47,774 nucleotides of DNA from CAYTUI01 sp964441335 (GCA_964441335.1 CAYTUI010000004.1:1-47774), one strand, 5' to 3'. Counted from the first letter of the stretch, positions 24,500 to 33,035 are shown. A program made the numbers and translations. The notes: a model not told the origin generated them from the sequence alone.

Positions 24500-24528
24500 A
24501 AGATAACGATTTTGAGGGGTTTAGTCAA
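24500..24528 (-). promoter_or_regulatory. alaS promoter
   Basis: TTGACT (24523-24528), 17 bases, TATCTT (24500-24505) on the minus strand; leader about 50 bases. Confidence 0.7.
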
Positions 24529-24540
24529 TGTGGAGTGAGA

Positions 24541-24606
24541 GATGATGGATGATGGATGATGGATGAGGAGTGAGGAATAAGTAATGGGTAATAAGTGATG
24601 AGGTAC
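24541..24606. repeat. GATGATG tandem repeat between alaS and the 24667 gene
   Basis: Three to four copies of GATGATG, fading into GAGTGAGG and GTAATAAGTGATGAG-like units. Confidence 0.75.
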
Positions 24607-24611
24607 GAGGT

Positions 24612-24659
24612 AAAAAAATAGCTCCACCACCTTTTGCCTGACGGCATTGGTGGTGGAGC
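24612..24659 (-). terminator. intrinsic terminator of the 24667 gene
   Basis: A perfect 11-bp stem GCTCCACCACC/GGTGGTGGAGC (24621-24631 with 24649-24659), followed on the minus strand by TATTTTTTT. Confidence 0.92.
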
Positions 24660-24666
24660 CTGGCTT

Positions 24667-25620
24667 TTATCTGGGTTGCGCGGCCACTTGAGTTTTCGCA
24701 CCCACAACCGTAGGGGCATCGAGGTAGAGCGATATATCCTGCTCTAAATATTCCTCGGCTTTGGTTGTTAGCTCAGGGTAGTTGCCGCTTGGAGTAAGAT
24801 CCAGAAAATCTTCGGCCAAATTTCTGGTAGCCACTCCGGCAGCAGACAGTCGTTTGCCCCTGGCACTGCGCTTGAGTTCTCCCATGAGATTGGCCAAACG
24901 CATGATTGCGATTACTGCTTGATCTCGCTGTGCCTTAACCCCCAGCAGCTCACTCCGCTGATTGATCCGGTCCAGCTTAAGCTCCTTAAAAACACGAGGT
25001 GTGTTTTCAACCAGCCTTTGGCTAGATGGCAAGCCGTTGTTCAGCCAGTCCAGCAGATCTTGGTACCGACGGAAAATGACCTCACCGTCGGACGAGCCGT
25101 GTGTCAAACGGATGCTGTGGCCATTGTCGTAGTGGACTGATATGGGCAGCTCTTGGAGACCTGACTCGTTGAAGACCTGGCTGACCGTCCGCTTTTTTCC
25201 GCCGATGCAGAATTTCAGCAGGTGGCCGGTCACCTTACGATACGAGATTAGGCCGTGAGCATCTGCGAACTTGACGTACCAGCCGCTTTCTCGCAGTTCC
25301 GGTGCCTCTAGGTGTTGATGTGCATGGCCGTGCTCGTCGTAGAACGCCCAGGCGACGATGCCTTGGTGATTGACTTGGCGGTAGTTGGCGCTGCGGAACT
25401 GAATTATCGCAGACACGCCACACAACCAGGCAGTACCGAGCCATCCAAAAAGACATATTCTCCACATTCCTGGCACCCAGTAATGGGCGGCAACAGCAAA
25501 AGGGATGATGGCCAAGGCACAGATCAAAACTCCGAATATCATTCCCTTAAAGTTGCTTAGGTCAACGGGGTCGGGTAGCGGTTGGCAATCGCACCTTGGT
25601 TCTGTCTGTTTCTCACTCAT
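24667..25620 (-). CDS. membrane protein of unknown function, SD-led and GC-rich
   Basis: 317 aa from ATG 25618-25620, which has GGAG seven bases upstream; the open frame continues to 25827 but crosses the promoter and leader. A Cys-containing N-terminus (PRCDCQPLPDP) precedes two membrane segments (about 24-47 and 53-74). A cytoplasmic part follows: a beta-rich stretch (NHQGIVAWAFYDEHGHAHQH, then RKVTGHLLKFCIGGKKRTV) and a helical C-terminus ending in a proline/alanine tail. I know no family. It has a promoter, a hairpin-rich leader and a terminator of its own, between alaS and mnmA. Its codon use is richer in G and C than either neighbour's. Confidence 0.75.
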   Translation of the reverse strand: MSEKQTEPRCDCQPLPDPVDLSNFKGMIFGVLICALAIIPFAVAAHYWVPGMWRICLFGWLGTAWLCGVSAIIQFRSANYRQVNHQGIVAWAFYDEHGHAHQHLEAPELRESGWYVKFADAHGLISYRKVTGHLLKFCIGGKKRTVSQVFNESGLQELPISVHYDNGHSIRLTHGSSDGEVIFRRYQDLLDWLNNGLPSSQRLVENTPRVFKELKLDRINQRSELLGVKAQRDQAVIAIMRLANLMGELKRSARGKRLSAAGVATRNLAEDFLDLTPSGNYPELTTKAEEYLEQDISLYLDAPTVVGAKTQVAAQPR

Positions 25621-25744
25621 GGTTAACTCCATACTGACAAGCTCATCGCCCAGAGGGCGATCTCCTGCGAGTAATGGTGCTCGCGTAGACTCTCCCCGCT
25701 TTTTGCGGAGCATTTCTGCGGGAGCTGTGGTAGGAACTGACCTC

Positions 25745-25773
25745 TGTTTAGCAAAACTACTAACTTTAGTCAA
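25745..25773 (-). promoter_or_regulatory. promoter of the 24667 gene
   Basis: TTGACT (25768-25773), 17 bases including TGC next to the -10, TAAACA (25745-25750). The leader of about 115 bases holds three hairpins, among them ATCGCCC/GGGCGAT at 25645-25661. Confidence 0.65.
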
Positions 25774-25800
25774 GAATTTATGGGGGTAATGTGAGCAATG

Positions 25801-25840
25801 TGGTGAACCCTCATTACACATTACCAATTACCCATACCCC
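25801..25840. repeat. ATTACCC-type degenerate repeat after mnmA
   Basis: Units like CATTACACATTACCAATTACCC in loose tandem between the mnmA stop and the promoter at 25745. Confidence 0.5.
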
Positions 25841-26965
25841 TTACATAATCACCCCGCTGGCAATTAATTCCTGACCCTTATAGATCGCCACTGTCTGTCC
25901 TGCAGCAATCGCCCTCTGTGGTTTAGTAAAGTCAACAACGTATTGTTCTTCCGTTCTTCGGTTCTTCTGTCCCCTCGTTCTTCCGTTCTTCGGTTCTTCC
26001 GTTCTTCGGTTCCTCCGTTTCTTGTTAACAATGCAACTCTGGTCAGTCTGCCGGTAACGAATTTTAGCTTTAGCTCGTAACGGTAATTTATGTTCATCAC
26101 TCAACCAATGCCAGTCGCTGGCAGTGAGTTTCTTGGATATCAGCCGCAGATCATTTTTCTCTCCGACCGTTAGTGTATTTCTTTTCACGTCTTTAGCAAT
26201 CACATAGCGAGCCGGGCCACCACCCAAGTCCAAACCTTTTCTTTGTCCAATAGTAAAGTGGTAGATACCCTTGTGCCGGCCTAAAACTTTTCCGTCAACA
26301 TTCACGATTATTCCCGGACGGGGTTTGATTTTACGTTTTAAAAAATCTTCAATTTTTACTTCACCGACAAAACAAATTCCCTGGCTGTCCTTTTTATTCC
26401 AGTTCGGTAAACCAATTTTCTTGGCCAGTTTTCTAACCTCTGGCTTTGTTAGATTCTGGAGTGGGAATATGACTTTGGCTAGCTGTTTTTGATTTAGGCC
26501 AGCCAAAAAATATGACTGATCCTTATTTTGGTCTCTGCCTTTTAGCAAGTGAAACATTCCATCGGTTGATTTTTTAATTCCAGCATAGTGACCAGTGGCA
26601 ATAAAATCGGCTTTATTTTTTTTAGCCCGTTTAAGAAAAACGTCAAACTTAATGTCATTATTACACTTGATGTCGGGATTTGGGGTTCGGCCGGCCTTAT
26701 ATTCCCTGTAAAGGTAGTCGATAACAGCTTTTTGATATTCCTTTTCAAAGTTCCAGACTTGAAAAGGTATATTTAACATCTGGGCCACCCTGCGAGCCAT
26801 TTCCTTATCCTTTTGCCAGGGAAACTTTCCGATTTTTTTCGGCGCAGTATAATTTTTCATAAAGACAGCCGAAACATCATAACCACGCTTTTTTAATAAA
26901 TAAGCAGAAACAGCGGAGTCAACTCCGCCGGATAGTCCCACGATAATTTTTTTTTGTTTAGGCAT
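25841..26965 (-). CDS. mnmA: tRNA-specific 2-thiouridylase MnmA
   Basis: 374 aa from ATG 26965. It makes the 2-thio group of uridine 34 in Lys, Glu and Gln tRNAs. The PP-loop is SGGVDS (12-17). The two catalytic cysteines lie in NPDIKCNNDIKF and DSQGICFVGE. A promoter at 26972-27000 puts the RNA start at about this ATG, ruling out the longer frame to 26989. In the C-terminal beta domain, between QTDQSCIVNKK and VVDFTKPQRAIAAGQ, sits an insert of about 25 residues made of NRRTEE-type units. It is encoded by a short DNA tandem repeat like those in nearby spacers. The reading frame is kept, so the protein is probably functional. Confidence 0.95.
   Translation of the reverse strand: MPKQKKIIVGLSGGVDSAVSAYLLKKRGYDVSAVFMKNYTAPKKIGKFPWQKDKEMARRVAQMLNIPFQVWNFEKEYQKAVIDYLYREYKAGRTPNPDIKCNNDIKFDVFLKRAKKNKADFIATGHYAGIKKSTDGMFHLLKGRDQNKDQSYFLAGLNQKQLAKVIFPLQNLTKPEVRKLAKKIGLPNWNKKDSQGICFVGEVKIEDFLKRKIKPRPGIIVNVDGKVLGRHKGIYHFTIGQRKGLDLGGGPARYVIAKDVKRNTLTVGEKNDLRLISKKLTASDWHWLSDEHKLPLRAKAKIRYRQTDQSCIVNKKRRNRRTEEPKNGRTRGQKNRRTEEQYVVDFTKPQRAIAAGQTVAIYKGQELIASGVIM
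25948..26025. repeat. GTTCTTC tandem repeat inside mnmA
   Basis: About eight imperfect copies of an 8-9 bp unit (plus strand GTTCTTCG, GTTCTTCC). On the coding strand they give Arg/Thr/Glu/Lys-rich sequence. The other two minus-strand frames are partly open as well, as expected for such a repeat. Confidence 0.85.
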
Positions 26966-26971
26966 TAATGC

Positions 26972-27000
26972 AAAATACCGCCCCGTCAATATTAAGTCAA
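26972..27000 (-). promoter_or_regulatory. mnmA promoter (leaderless mRNA)
   Basis: TTGACT (26995-27000), 17 bases, TATTTT (26972-26977) on the minus strand. The -10 ends six bases before ATG 26965. Confidence 0.65.
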
Positions 27001-27013
27001 GTGACAGATAAAA

Positions 27014-28510
27014 TTAGCTCCCGATTCTAAATATCTGTATATTTTCCAATGACGCCTGGGCTAATTTCAAACGCTGGGCATTGCCGGCATACATCGTAAA
27101 TAGTCTCTCGCCTTTTTTTACTTTCTGGCCAAATTCCTTATTTAAATAAATACCGGCCAGTTTTTCACTGGGTGCGCCTAATATGCGGCATAACGTGGTA
27201 ATAGCTTTGTTATCAACAAAATTAATCACACCGCTGTTACCGGCGTTGATATATTTTTTATGAGCCGACAAAACAATGGAATTAGGCTCAATATTTGGAT
27301 TGCCGCCCTGTTCTTTAATAATAGTCTGCATTTTTTTCCAGGCACTGCCAGATTCTAAGGCAGTCCAGGCTAATTTTGAACCTTCCCCCTTTTTCGCTCT
27401 ACCAACCAGTTCCAACAATTCGCCAGCCAAATGGAGTGACTTATTTTCCAGATCGCCTGGGCGTTCGTCTTTCTGCTGTAAGACACGCAAAACGTCTCTG
27501 GCTTCAAGTGCGGGCCCGACTCCGAAACCGACAGGATCTTCAGAATGCGTCCTGATAACTTTGGTTTTTATATTAAAACGCTTGGCAATGTAAAGAAATT
27601 TAGACTCCAGATAGTTGGCAGTTTTTGTGTCCGGAATCTTCGTAGATTTACCTACAGGCATGTCAATTATCAAATGCGTAACACCAGCGGCAACTTTTTT
27701 GGCCATAATGCTGACTACTGCTTTATCAAGAGGCTCCATAGATATAGAATAAGAAACGTTCAAAATTTTATCGTCAGCCGGTGCTAAGTTTAAGCCACCG
27801 CCCCAGACTAAGCAGGCTCTATTCTTATGCACCATCTGCTTAATCCTTTGAGTGGAAAAAGTAACTTTGGCCAAAACCTCCATGGTGTCAGCTGTGCCGG
27901 CTGGTGAAGTTATAGCCCGAGATGAAGTTTTCGGTATGGTGATACCTAAAGAGGCGACAATGGGGATAACAATCATGCTGGTTCTGTTGCCGGCTAAGCC
28001 CCCGATAGAGTGTTTATCTGCCACGATGCCTTTAAATTTAATCATATCCCCTGTTTCAGCCATAGCCTTGGTCAGAAAATATAGTTCCTCGTCACTATAC
28101 TTATTCAGAAAGCCTGATGCCACAAAATAAGTAATTTGCGTTCTGGTTAAACGGTCTTGAACAATATCGGACATGATATTGTAAACTTCACGATAATTGA
28201 GTCGTTCACCGTTTAAACGTTTTTGAATTGCTTGAATTGATTTAGCTCTTTCCTGAAATTCAACTTTAACAATGGTGTCATCAGCCACCTTCTTTTTAGA
28301 CCAAATATCGCGGTAAAAACCAATTTGTCCTGGTCTGACCCTTGATTTAGTAGTATTGGCTTCAACAGTTATGGATTTTCCGTTCCAAAAGATTTTAATT
28401 TTGTCCCCGGCTTTTATGCCGTAATGATAAGCTTCGTTGGTATTAAGCAGAGCAATCATTGACTGCCCTGTTTCAATATCCAACTTTTTAACTTTAAGAT
28501 AGTAGGTCAT
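27014..28510 (-). CDS. deoA: AMP phosphorylase / thymidine phosphorylase family, archaeal type
   Basis: 498 aa, longer than E. coli DeoA (440) because of an N-terminal domain of about 85 residues (MTYYLKVKKLDIETGQSMIA onward) typical of archaeal AMP phosphorylases. The phosphate and nucleoside sites are seen in KHSIGGLAGNRTSM (166-179) and SSRAITSPAGTADT (196-209). The archaeal enzyme turns AMP and phosphate into ribose-1,5-bisphosphate and adenine, feeding a pathway to form III RuBisCO. Neither RuBisCO nor the isomerase lies in this window. The start overlaps the stop of the ATPase gene (TAATG). Pyrimidine nucleoside phosphorylase activity is the alternative. Confidence 0.9.
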   Translation of the reverse strand: MTYYLKVKKLDIETGQSMIALLNTNEAYHYGIKAGDKIKIFWNGKSITVEANTTKSRVRPGQIGFYRDIWSKKKVADDTIVKVEFQERAKSIQAIQKRLNGERLNYREVYNIMSDIVQDRLTRTQITYFVASGFLNKYSDEELYFLTKAMAETGDMIKFKGIVADKHSIGGLAGNRTSMIVIPIVASLGITIPKTSSRAITSPAGTADTMEVLAKVTFSTQRIKQMVHKNRACLVWGGGLNLAPADDKILNVSYSISMEPLDKAVVSIMAKKVAAGVTHLIIDMPVGKSTKIPDTKTANYLESKFLYIAKRFNIKTKVIRTHSEDPVGFGVGPALEARDVLRVLQQKDERPGDLENKSLHLAGELLELVGRAKKGEGSKLAWTALESGSAWKKMQTIIKEQGGNPNIEPNSIVLSAHKKYINAGNSGVINFVDNKAITTLCRILGAPSEKLAGIYLNKEFGQKVKKGERLFTMYAGNAQRLKLAQASLENIQIFRIGS

Positions 28511-30258
28511 TAGTCGTCAAAAGTTACTTTATCGCCGGGTTGTATAACTTGGCCGACACCGAGATCCAAAGGCTTAAATTCGCGATCCTCTTCAGGAATT
28601 TCTGTGGCCGCGGGAAAAACTTTTTTACCCAAAGCCTGCTCTAAAGATATTTCTTTTGGAGGTTCGTTCTTTTCAATCACCGGAATAAATGGTTTCCTCT
28701 GGTCTTTGGGTAAATTTAAACAATCACGACAGTAAATAGGTTTATCTTTTCTTGGTTCAAAGCTAAGCAAAATATCATTACCGCAATTGTCGCAAATGGC
28801 CGAAAACTGACCGTTGCCTTTGGTGGCCGCGGGTTTTTTTGCTACGGGCGCTTTACTTGTTGTTGCAGAAGATTTCTTGGGCCACTTATTAGCCTTAATG
28901 TGAACGCCTTGATCTTGACCGGCAGCCGAGACAGCTTTATGCTCTTCATTGGCCATTCTGGATTGCGCCTCGCTCCACCGCGTAATTTTATCCTCCACTT
29001 CCACTCTATTGCTGGTATAGCGTTCGCGGGATGCCTTAATTATTTTTTCCTGAATTTCGTAACCGTCCTTGGGTATTTCAAAAGGCGGCAAGGTGCTGGC
29101 TGAAAAGGCGTTGGAAGTAACGCCGTCAATCATCAACTTCAGATAGATGTGAAATTTAGGCAGGTTCACCAAATGCTCTTGGGTGTATTCGGGCGCAAAT
29201 TCCATCTCCAAATATTCAGCATCGGCCGCCCCCACTCTAAAGGAAATAATTGTTCCAACGTTACCAAAGACCGCGTCTCTGACAACAGTGTTATTATCAC
29301 TGGCCAGCTGGGCAATATATTGATGAGCAATAATTAAGTTTAATCGGTATTTTCTGGCTTCAGATAGAATATTAGCAAAACTCTCTGTGGCAAAGTTTTG
29401 AAATTCGTCAACATAGAGATAAAAATCCCGTCGTTCACTCTCCGGGACATCCACGCGGCTCATAGCGGCCAGCTGTAGCTTAGTAATCAGCAAAGCTCCA
29501 AGTAAGGCCGAATTGTCTTCACCAACTCGTCCCTTTGACAGGTTGATTAGGAAAATCTTGCCGGTATCCATGATATCGCGCATGTTTATGGTGGATTGCA
29601 CTTGTCCGATAATGTTTCTAATTAAAGCTGATGACAAAAAGCGGCCGACTTTATTCTGAATTGGAGCAATAGCCTCGGATTGAAAACGGTCAGGATATTT
29701 GCTGTATTCATCAACCCAAAATGATTTAACAACCGGGTCGCGGACTTTTTCTACCACTCTGTTGCGGTATGATTTATCCACTAACATTTTCATAATGCCC
29801 AACAGTGTGGAACCGGGATAATCTAATAAAGCGGAAATGGAATGATGTAAAACATATTCTAATCTTGGTCCCCAGGAGTCGGCCCAGATTTTCTTAAACA
29901 CCCCGATCATGCCGGAGACAACTAAATGTTTTTGTTCGTCGCTGACCTGTTCCAAAATGTTGAAGGATATCGGGTGATCCATATCGGAAGGATTGAAATA
30001 GACCACGTCATTAATACGGCTGCGAGGGACAAACAGTAAAATGCGCTCTACCATGTCGCCGTGGGGGTCAACGACAGCTACGCCCTTGCCGTTTTGAATG
30101 TCTTGAATGATCATGTTTTCAATCATCTGGGACTTACCCATACCGGTTTTTCCGATGATATACATATGGCGTCGACGGTCGTCCAACTTAATACCAAAAC
30201 GAGCCTCCCCGTTACGGAAGTTGGTTTTGGCGAAAATTGTTATGTCCTGATTTTCCAC
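28510..30258 (-). CDS. TraD/VirD4-like ATPase with C-terminal zinc ribbon
   Basis: 582 aa. Walker A IGKTGMGKS (35-43), VVDPHGDMV (62-70) and Walker B FYLYVDEFQNF (279-289) place it with type IV secretion coupling proteins and HerA/VirB4-like motors. ARKYRLNLIIAHQYIAQL is the sensor region. A low-complexity lysine/alanine linker leads to a zinc ribbon (CDNCGN and YCRDCLN, two CxxC pairs) common in CPR proteins. No membrane segment is present; the neighbouring 501-aa protein, one base upstream, has one and is its likely partner. The pair could pump DNA, for example in uptake or conjugation, or energise another envelope machine. Confidence 0.85.
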   Translation of the reverse strand: MENQDITIFAKTNFRNGEARFGIKLDDRRRHMYIIGKTGMGKSQMIENMIIQDIQNGKGVAVVDPHGDMVERILLFVPRSRINDVVYFNPSDMDHPISFNILEQVSDEQKHLVVSGMIGVFKKIWADSWGPRLEYVLHHSISALLDYPGSTLLGIMKMLVDKSYRNRVVEKVRDPVVKSFWVDEYSKYPDRFQSEAIAPIQNKVGRFLSSALIRNIIGQVQSTINMRDIMDTGKIFLINLSKGRVGEDNSALLGALLITKLQLAAMSRVDVPESERRDFYLYVDEFQNFATESFANILSEARKYRLNLIIAHQYIAQLASDNNTVVRDAVFGNVGTIISFRVGAADAEYLEMEFAPEYTQEHLVNLPKFHIYLKLMIDGVTSNAFSASTLPPFEIPKDGYEIQEKIIKASRERYTSNRVEVEDKITRWSEAQSRMANEEHKAVSAAGQDQGVHIKANKWPKKSSATTSKAPVAKKPAATKGNGQFSAICDNCGNDILLSFEPRKDKPIYCRDCLNLPKDQRKPFIPVIEKNEPPKEISLEQALGKKVFPAATEIPEEDREFKPLDLGVGQVIQPGDKVTFDD

Positions 30259-30259
30259 C

Positions 30260-31765
30260 TTAGGCTACTGGTAAATTATTAGGTATATCATTATTCACCG
30301 CAGGCTGCTCATCATGCCGTGGAGATTGATTACGTGGTTTTAATTTATTCTTATCCAAAGCATATTTTCGTTCATAGTAATCATTGTTAACCTTCAATGT
30401 CTCTAATTCCTGCTTAAAATTAGATTGAGTCGTAGATTCTGCTAAACTAGTATCACCTAATGGCAAATAGGAAGGAGCGCCACTTTTTTTAGAATCTAAT
30501 CTGGGCATCAAAGGCGCTTTAACGGTCAGGATTGGGAAATGATAGATGGTAGCCAGTTCTTCAATATTCATGATTTTTGGCTTGCGTCCAGCTGTTACCG
30601 CCCTGTCAATATAATTGCGCATAATTTTACCGCGGCGATAATTAATTTTCATTTTGGCAAAACCGTAGTAAGCCGAGGTTTTGGTCATGTTATCCGGCTT
30701 AATCCCATTCAAATCATTAAAGTTGTATTGCTTGATTGCTCCAAAGACAGAGCTGACAACGCGCTGTGGTTGATAAAGTTCTTTGGGAGCGATATAAACT
30801 AAACGCATCTTACACTCAAAAGCTACTTTACTGGCCTTGCGTTCAATTGATTCCACTGCCAATTTTTCTCCCGGTGTTAAATGCAACATTAAGCTGGGCA
30901 TGTCATCCCTTTTTTGCGGAGTATATGATCCCTCGCCGGGTGTCATCAAAGTACTGTGGTTAGCCAGCCAGTCGCCAAAGAAACCGAAAAAAGATGAAAG
31001 TATGGTGCTCAAAATGTTAGGTTTGGCCTCGGCCGACTTCTTGCCGGCGATTTTCATGGCGACTTTTTTAACTCGGTCAACCCATTCAAAGCCCGTTGGG
31101 ATAACTATTAGCTGAAACCAAACTTGTTCGCCCTGACGAATGTTATTCATAGTCTCCAAAATAGAGGCCATGGGGTCTTTCAACTCTCCAGACAATTTGT
31201 CCTCAAATTCTATGTAAGTCTTTATTGGGTAGGCGTCTTTATTGGAAAGAATTAATTCAGAACCCCAGACGCTGTATTTTTCGTCAGGATAGTGTCTGGG
31301 CATATCCTTAGCATAGTCCTCTACTTCGGTAATTTCGGCACCAGGATATTGCGCATAAATAGCTGACTCAATTAAATCGCGATAAACTACCGGTGTTTTA
31401 ATGATATATTGTATATAGCCGTCTAAACTAATAATTTCAAAACTAAAGGATAGCTGAAACTTACCTTCAATTAGACGCTCCCCGACAGTCAGTGGCATAT
31501 GAGCTCCGGCAATGGTGGCAAACATTTGTTCCACGGCCTTGGGCATTTGCTCATTGTCCCTCGGTATATCTACAGCTAAAAAAGTATTCTGAATCGTGCT
31601 AGCCCACTTAATTTGCTTCATCAATAGACGATAGTCCCAAAGGAATTTGCCCATGATTATAGCAAAGATAATCCAGCCGCCATTGATAAATAAGCCCCAG
31701 GATATCTGAAAAGCATTCATCTGAAGAATTTGAGTTAGAGCATCTGAATTGATACTGACTGGCAT
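30260..31765 (-). CDS. membrane-anchored partner of the TraD-like ATPase, unknown function
   Basis: 501 aa. One N-terminal membrane segment (about 17-43, ISWGLFINGGWIIFAIIMGK) is followed by a large soluble part with alternating beta and helix, for example GKFQLSFSFEIISLDGYIQY and RKPKIMNIEELATIYHFPIL. The last 60 residues are charged and low in complexity. I recognise it only as a type that sits directly before TraD/VirD4-like ATPase genes in CPR genomes. The start lies just past a terminator (31782-31799), so it begins the transcript that includes the ATPase and the AMP phosphorylase. Confidence 0.7.
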   Translation of the reverse strand: MPVSINSDALTQILQMNAFQISWGLFINGGWIIFAIIMGKFLWDYRLLMKQIKWASTIQNTFLAVDIPRDNEQMPKAVEQMFATIAGAHMPLTVGERLIEGKFQLSFSFEIISLDGYIQYIIKTPVVYRDLIESAIYAQYPGAEITEVEDYAKDMPRHYPDEKYSVWGSELILSNKDAYPIKTYIEFEDKLSGELKDPMASILETMNNIRQGEQVWFQLIVIPTGFEWVDRVKKVAMKIAGKKSAEAKPNILSTILSSFFGFFGDWLANHSTLMTPGEGSYTPQKRDDMPSLMLHLTPGEKLAVESIERKASKVAFECKMRLVYIAPKELYQPQRVVSSVFGAIKQYNFNDLNGIKPDNMTKTSAYYGFAKMKINYRRGKIMRNYIDRAVTAGRKPKIMNIEELATIYHFPILTVKAPLMPRLDSKKSGAPSYLPLGDTSLAESTTQSNFKQELETLKVNNDYYERKYALDKNKLKPRNQSPRHDEQPAVNNDIPNNLPVA

Positions 31766-31770
31766 TTATT

Positions 31771-31799
31771 TAAACAAAAATAATAGGCGTTGGCCTATT
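31771..31799 (-). terminator. terminator of the HARE-domain regulator gene
   Basis: A perfect 7-bp stem AATAGGC/GCCTATT (31782-31788 with 31793-31799), 4-base loop, followed on the minus strand by ATTTTTGTTT. A TATAAT on the minus strand at about 31801-31806 may start the next transcript within it. Confidence 0.7.
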
Positions 31800-31830
31800 T
31801 ATTATACTAGAAAATCGCGATTAAGGGAAT

Positions 31831-32931
31831 TTACTGTGCCTTAACGCTATAAGTTTTATCGGCGTTGCGAACGAATTTATCCTTGTTCATCAAGGCTAAG
31901 ACAACCGTGCTTTTCTTAACAATGCGGTTTTTTAATACCTGTTCAATGATCTCGTCTTTAGTTAAAGGTTTATCGCTTTTCTTTAGGATCTCCTCAATGA
32001 CATCGGCAACTACACCGGGTTTATAACCCCATTCTGTTAAAGCATAAATACCGCGTCCCACCAGCACAAACTTTTTGTCCAAAATCAGCTCGTTATGGAT
32101 AGTAGCGGGATAAGCAATACGATTATCAAAATGAGCTTTATTGATTGCTTCGGCGATTTCGGAAAAATGCAACGGTTCGCCGTTCTTTTTTAGCACTAAA
32201 TAGATTTTATCATTCATTCTCTTAGGCTTAATGGTCGGCCAGTGGCTTAAACCATATTCACCGTAGATATTTTTATCAACATTCTTGGTGATATCCAAAA
32301 CATTAAGCATATAACCTTCATCGGCTTCATTAATGCTGATATCCGGTTTTTCGTTTACTTTCTTGATCAAAGAATTCAATTCCACCGGTTCGTCATGAGT
32401 TTCAATTAATTTAACAACAGCATCAAGATCCTGCAAAAATTTTTCCCAAGAAGCATCAATAGAACCCCAAGATTTGTAAGTATTGGAAGTTTCTTTAAAC
32501 GGCTGGAACTTATCGTGCAAAAGTTGATTTAGTAAAAAACGCACAGCGGCATGGCTCTCTTCGGTATTGCCGGAGTTCTGCGCTAATTCAGTCACCAGTC
32601 TGTCTTCGGCCATAATTCCACCGTATTCAGCTAAAATAGCGGAAGTTAGATTTTCAACGGCCTTAAGAATTTCTTTATTATAGTTCTCACGGATTTTCTT
32701 CAATGAACTGTTTTCAACCTGACGCACTCTTTCTCTGGTAACTTTGTGTTTCTTACCAATTTCCTCCAGAGTAGACTTTTCAGTATTAAAAAGACCGTGT
32801 CTGCGGGCAATTATCTCTTTTTCTCTTTCATTTAGGATAGCAAAAAGCTGGGCGATAATTTCATCGACATTGAATTCAGCCATAGCGGACTGGTGCTGGG
32901 AGGTAATTACTTGGTCTAGAATATTACTCAT
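31831..32931 (-). CDS. sigma-70 region 4-like and HARE-HTH domain regulator
   Basis: 366 aa from ATG 32931. Residues about 20-80 are a sigma region 4 helix-turn-helix: LNEREKEIIARRHGLF, STLEEIGKKHKVTRERVRQVE. The C-terminal half has the HARE-HTH fold found in RpoE (delta subunit) and chromatin proteins: GEPLHFSEIAEAINKAHFDN, HNELILDKKFVLVGRGIYAL and KPLTKDEIIEQVLKNRIVKK. Regions 2 and 3 of a true sigma factor are missing, so it is more likely an RNA polymerase-associated regulator. The frame is open to 32988, but those 57 bases are the promoter. Confidence 0.82.
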   Translation of the reverse strand: MSNILDQVITSQHQSAMAEFNVDEIIAQLFAILNEREKEIIARRHGLFNTEKSTLEEIGKKHKVTRERVRQVENSSLKKIRENYNKEILKAVENLTSAILAEYGGIMAEDRLVTELAQNSGNTEESHAAVRFLLNQLLHDKFQPFKETSNTYKSWGSIDASWEKFLQDLDAVVKLIETHDEPVELNSLIKKVNEKPDISINEADEGYMLNVLDITKNVDKNIYGEYGLSHWPTIKPKRMNDKIYLVLKKNGEPLHFSEIAEAINKAHFDNRIAYPATIHNELILDKKFVLVGRGIYALTEWGYKPGVVADVIEEILKKSDKPLTKDEIIEQVLKNRIVKKSTVVLALMNKDKFVRNADKTYSVKAQ

Positions 32932-32959
32932 AGTTAGGTTGCTTTTATTAGCTGGCCTG

Positions 32960-32988
32960 AATATAGCATAATTACAAATAATAGTCAA
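32960..32988 (-). promoter_or_regulatory. promoter of the HARE-domain regulator gene
   Basis: TTGACT (32983-32988), 17 bases ending TGC, TATATT (32960-32965) on the minus strand. It fixes the start codon at 32931. Confidence 0.78.
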
Positions 32989-33035
32989 GCCTTTTAGAAG
33001 CCTGACTATGTATAAACGCCATATTTTAGCTAATA

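Noticed and set aside
25948..26025. CRISPR-like repetition
   Set aside because: Units are 8-9 bp, without unique spacers, inside a coding frame.
31831..32988. A full sigma factor
   Set aside because: Only region 4 is present; regions 2 and 3 are missing and the C-terminus is a HARE domain.
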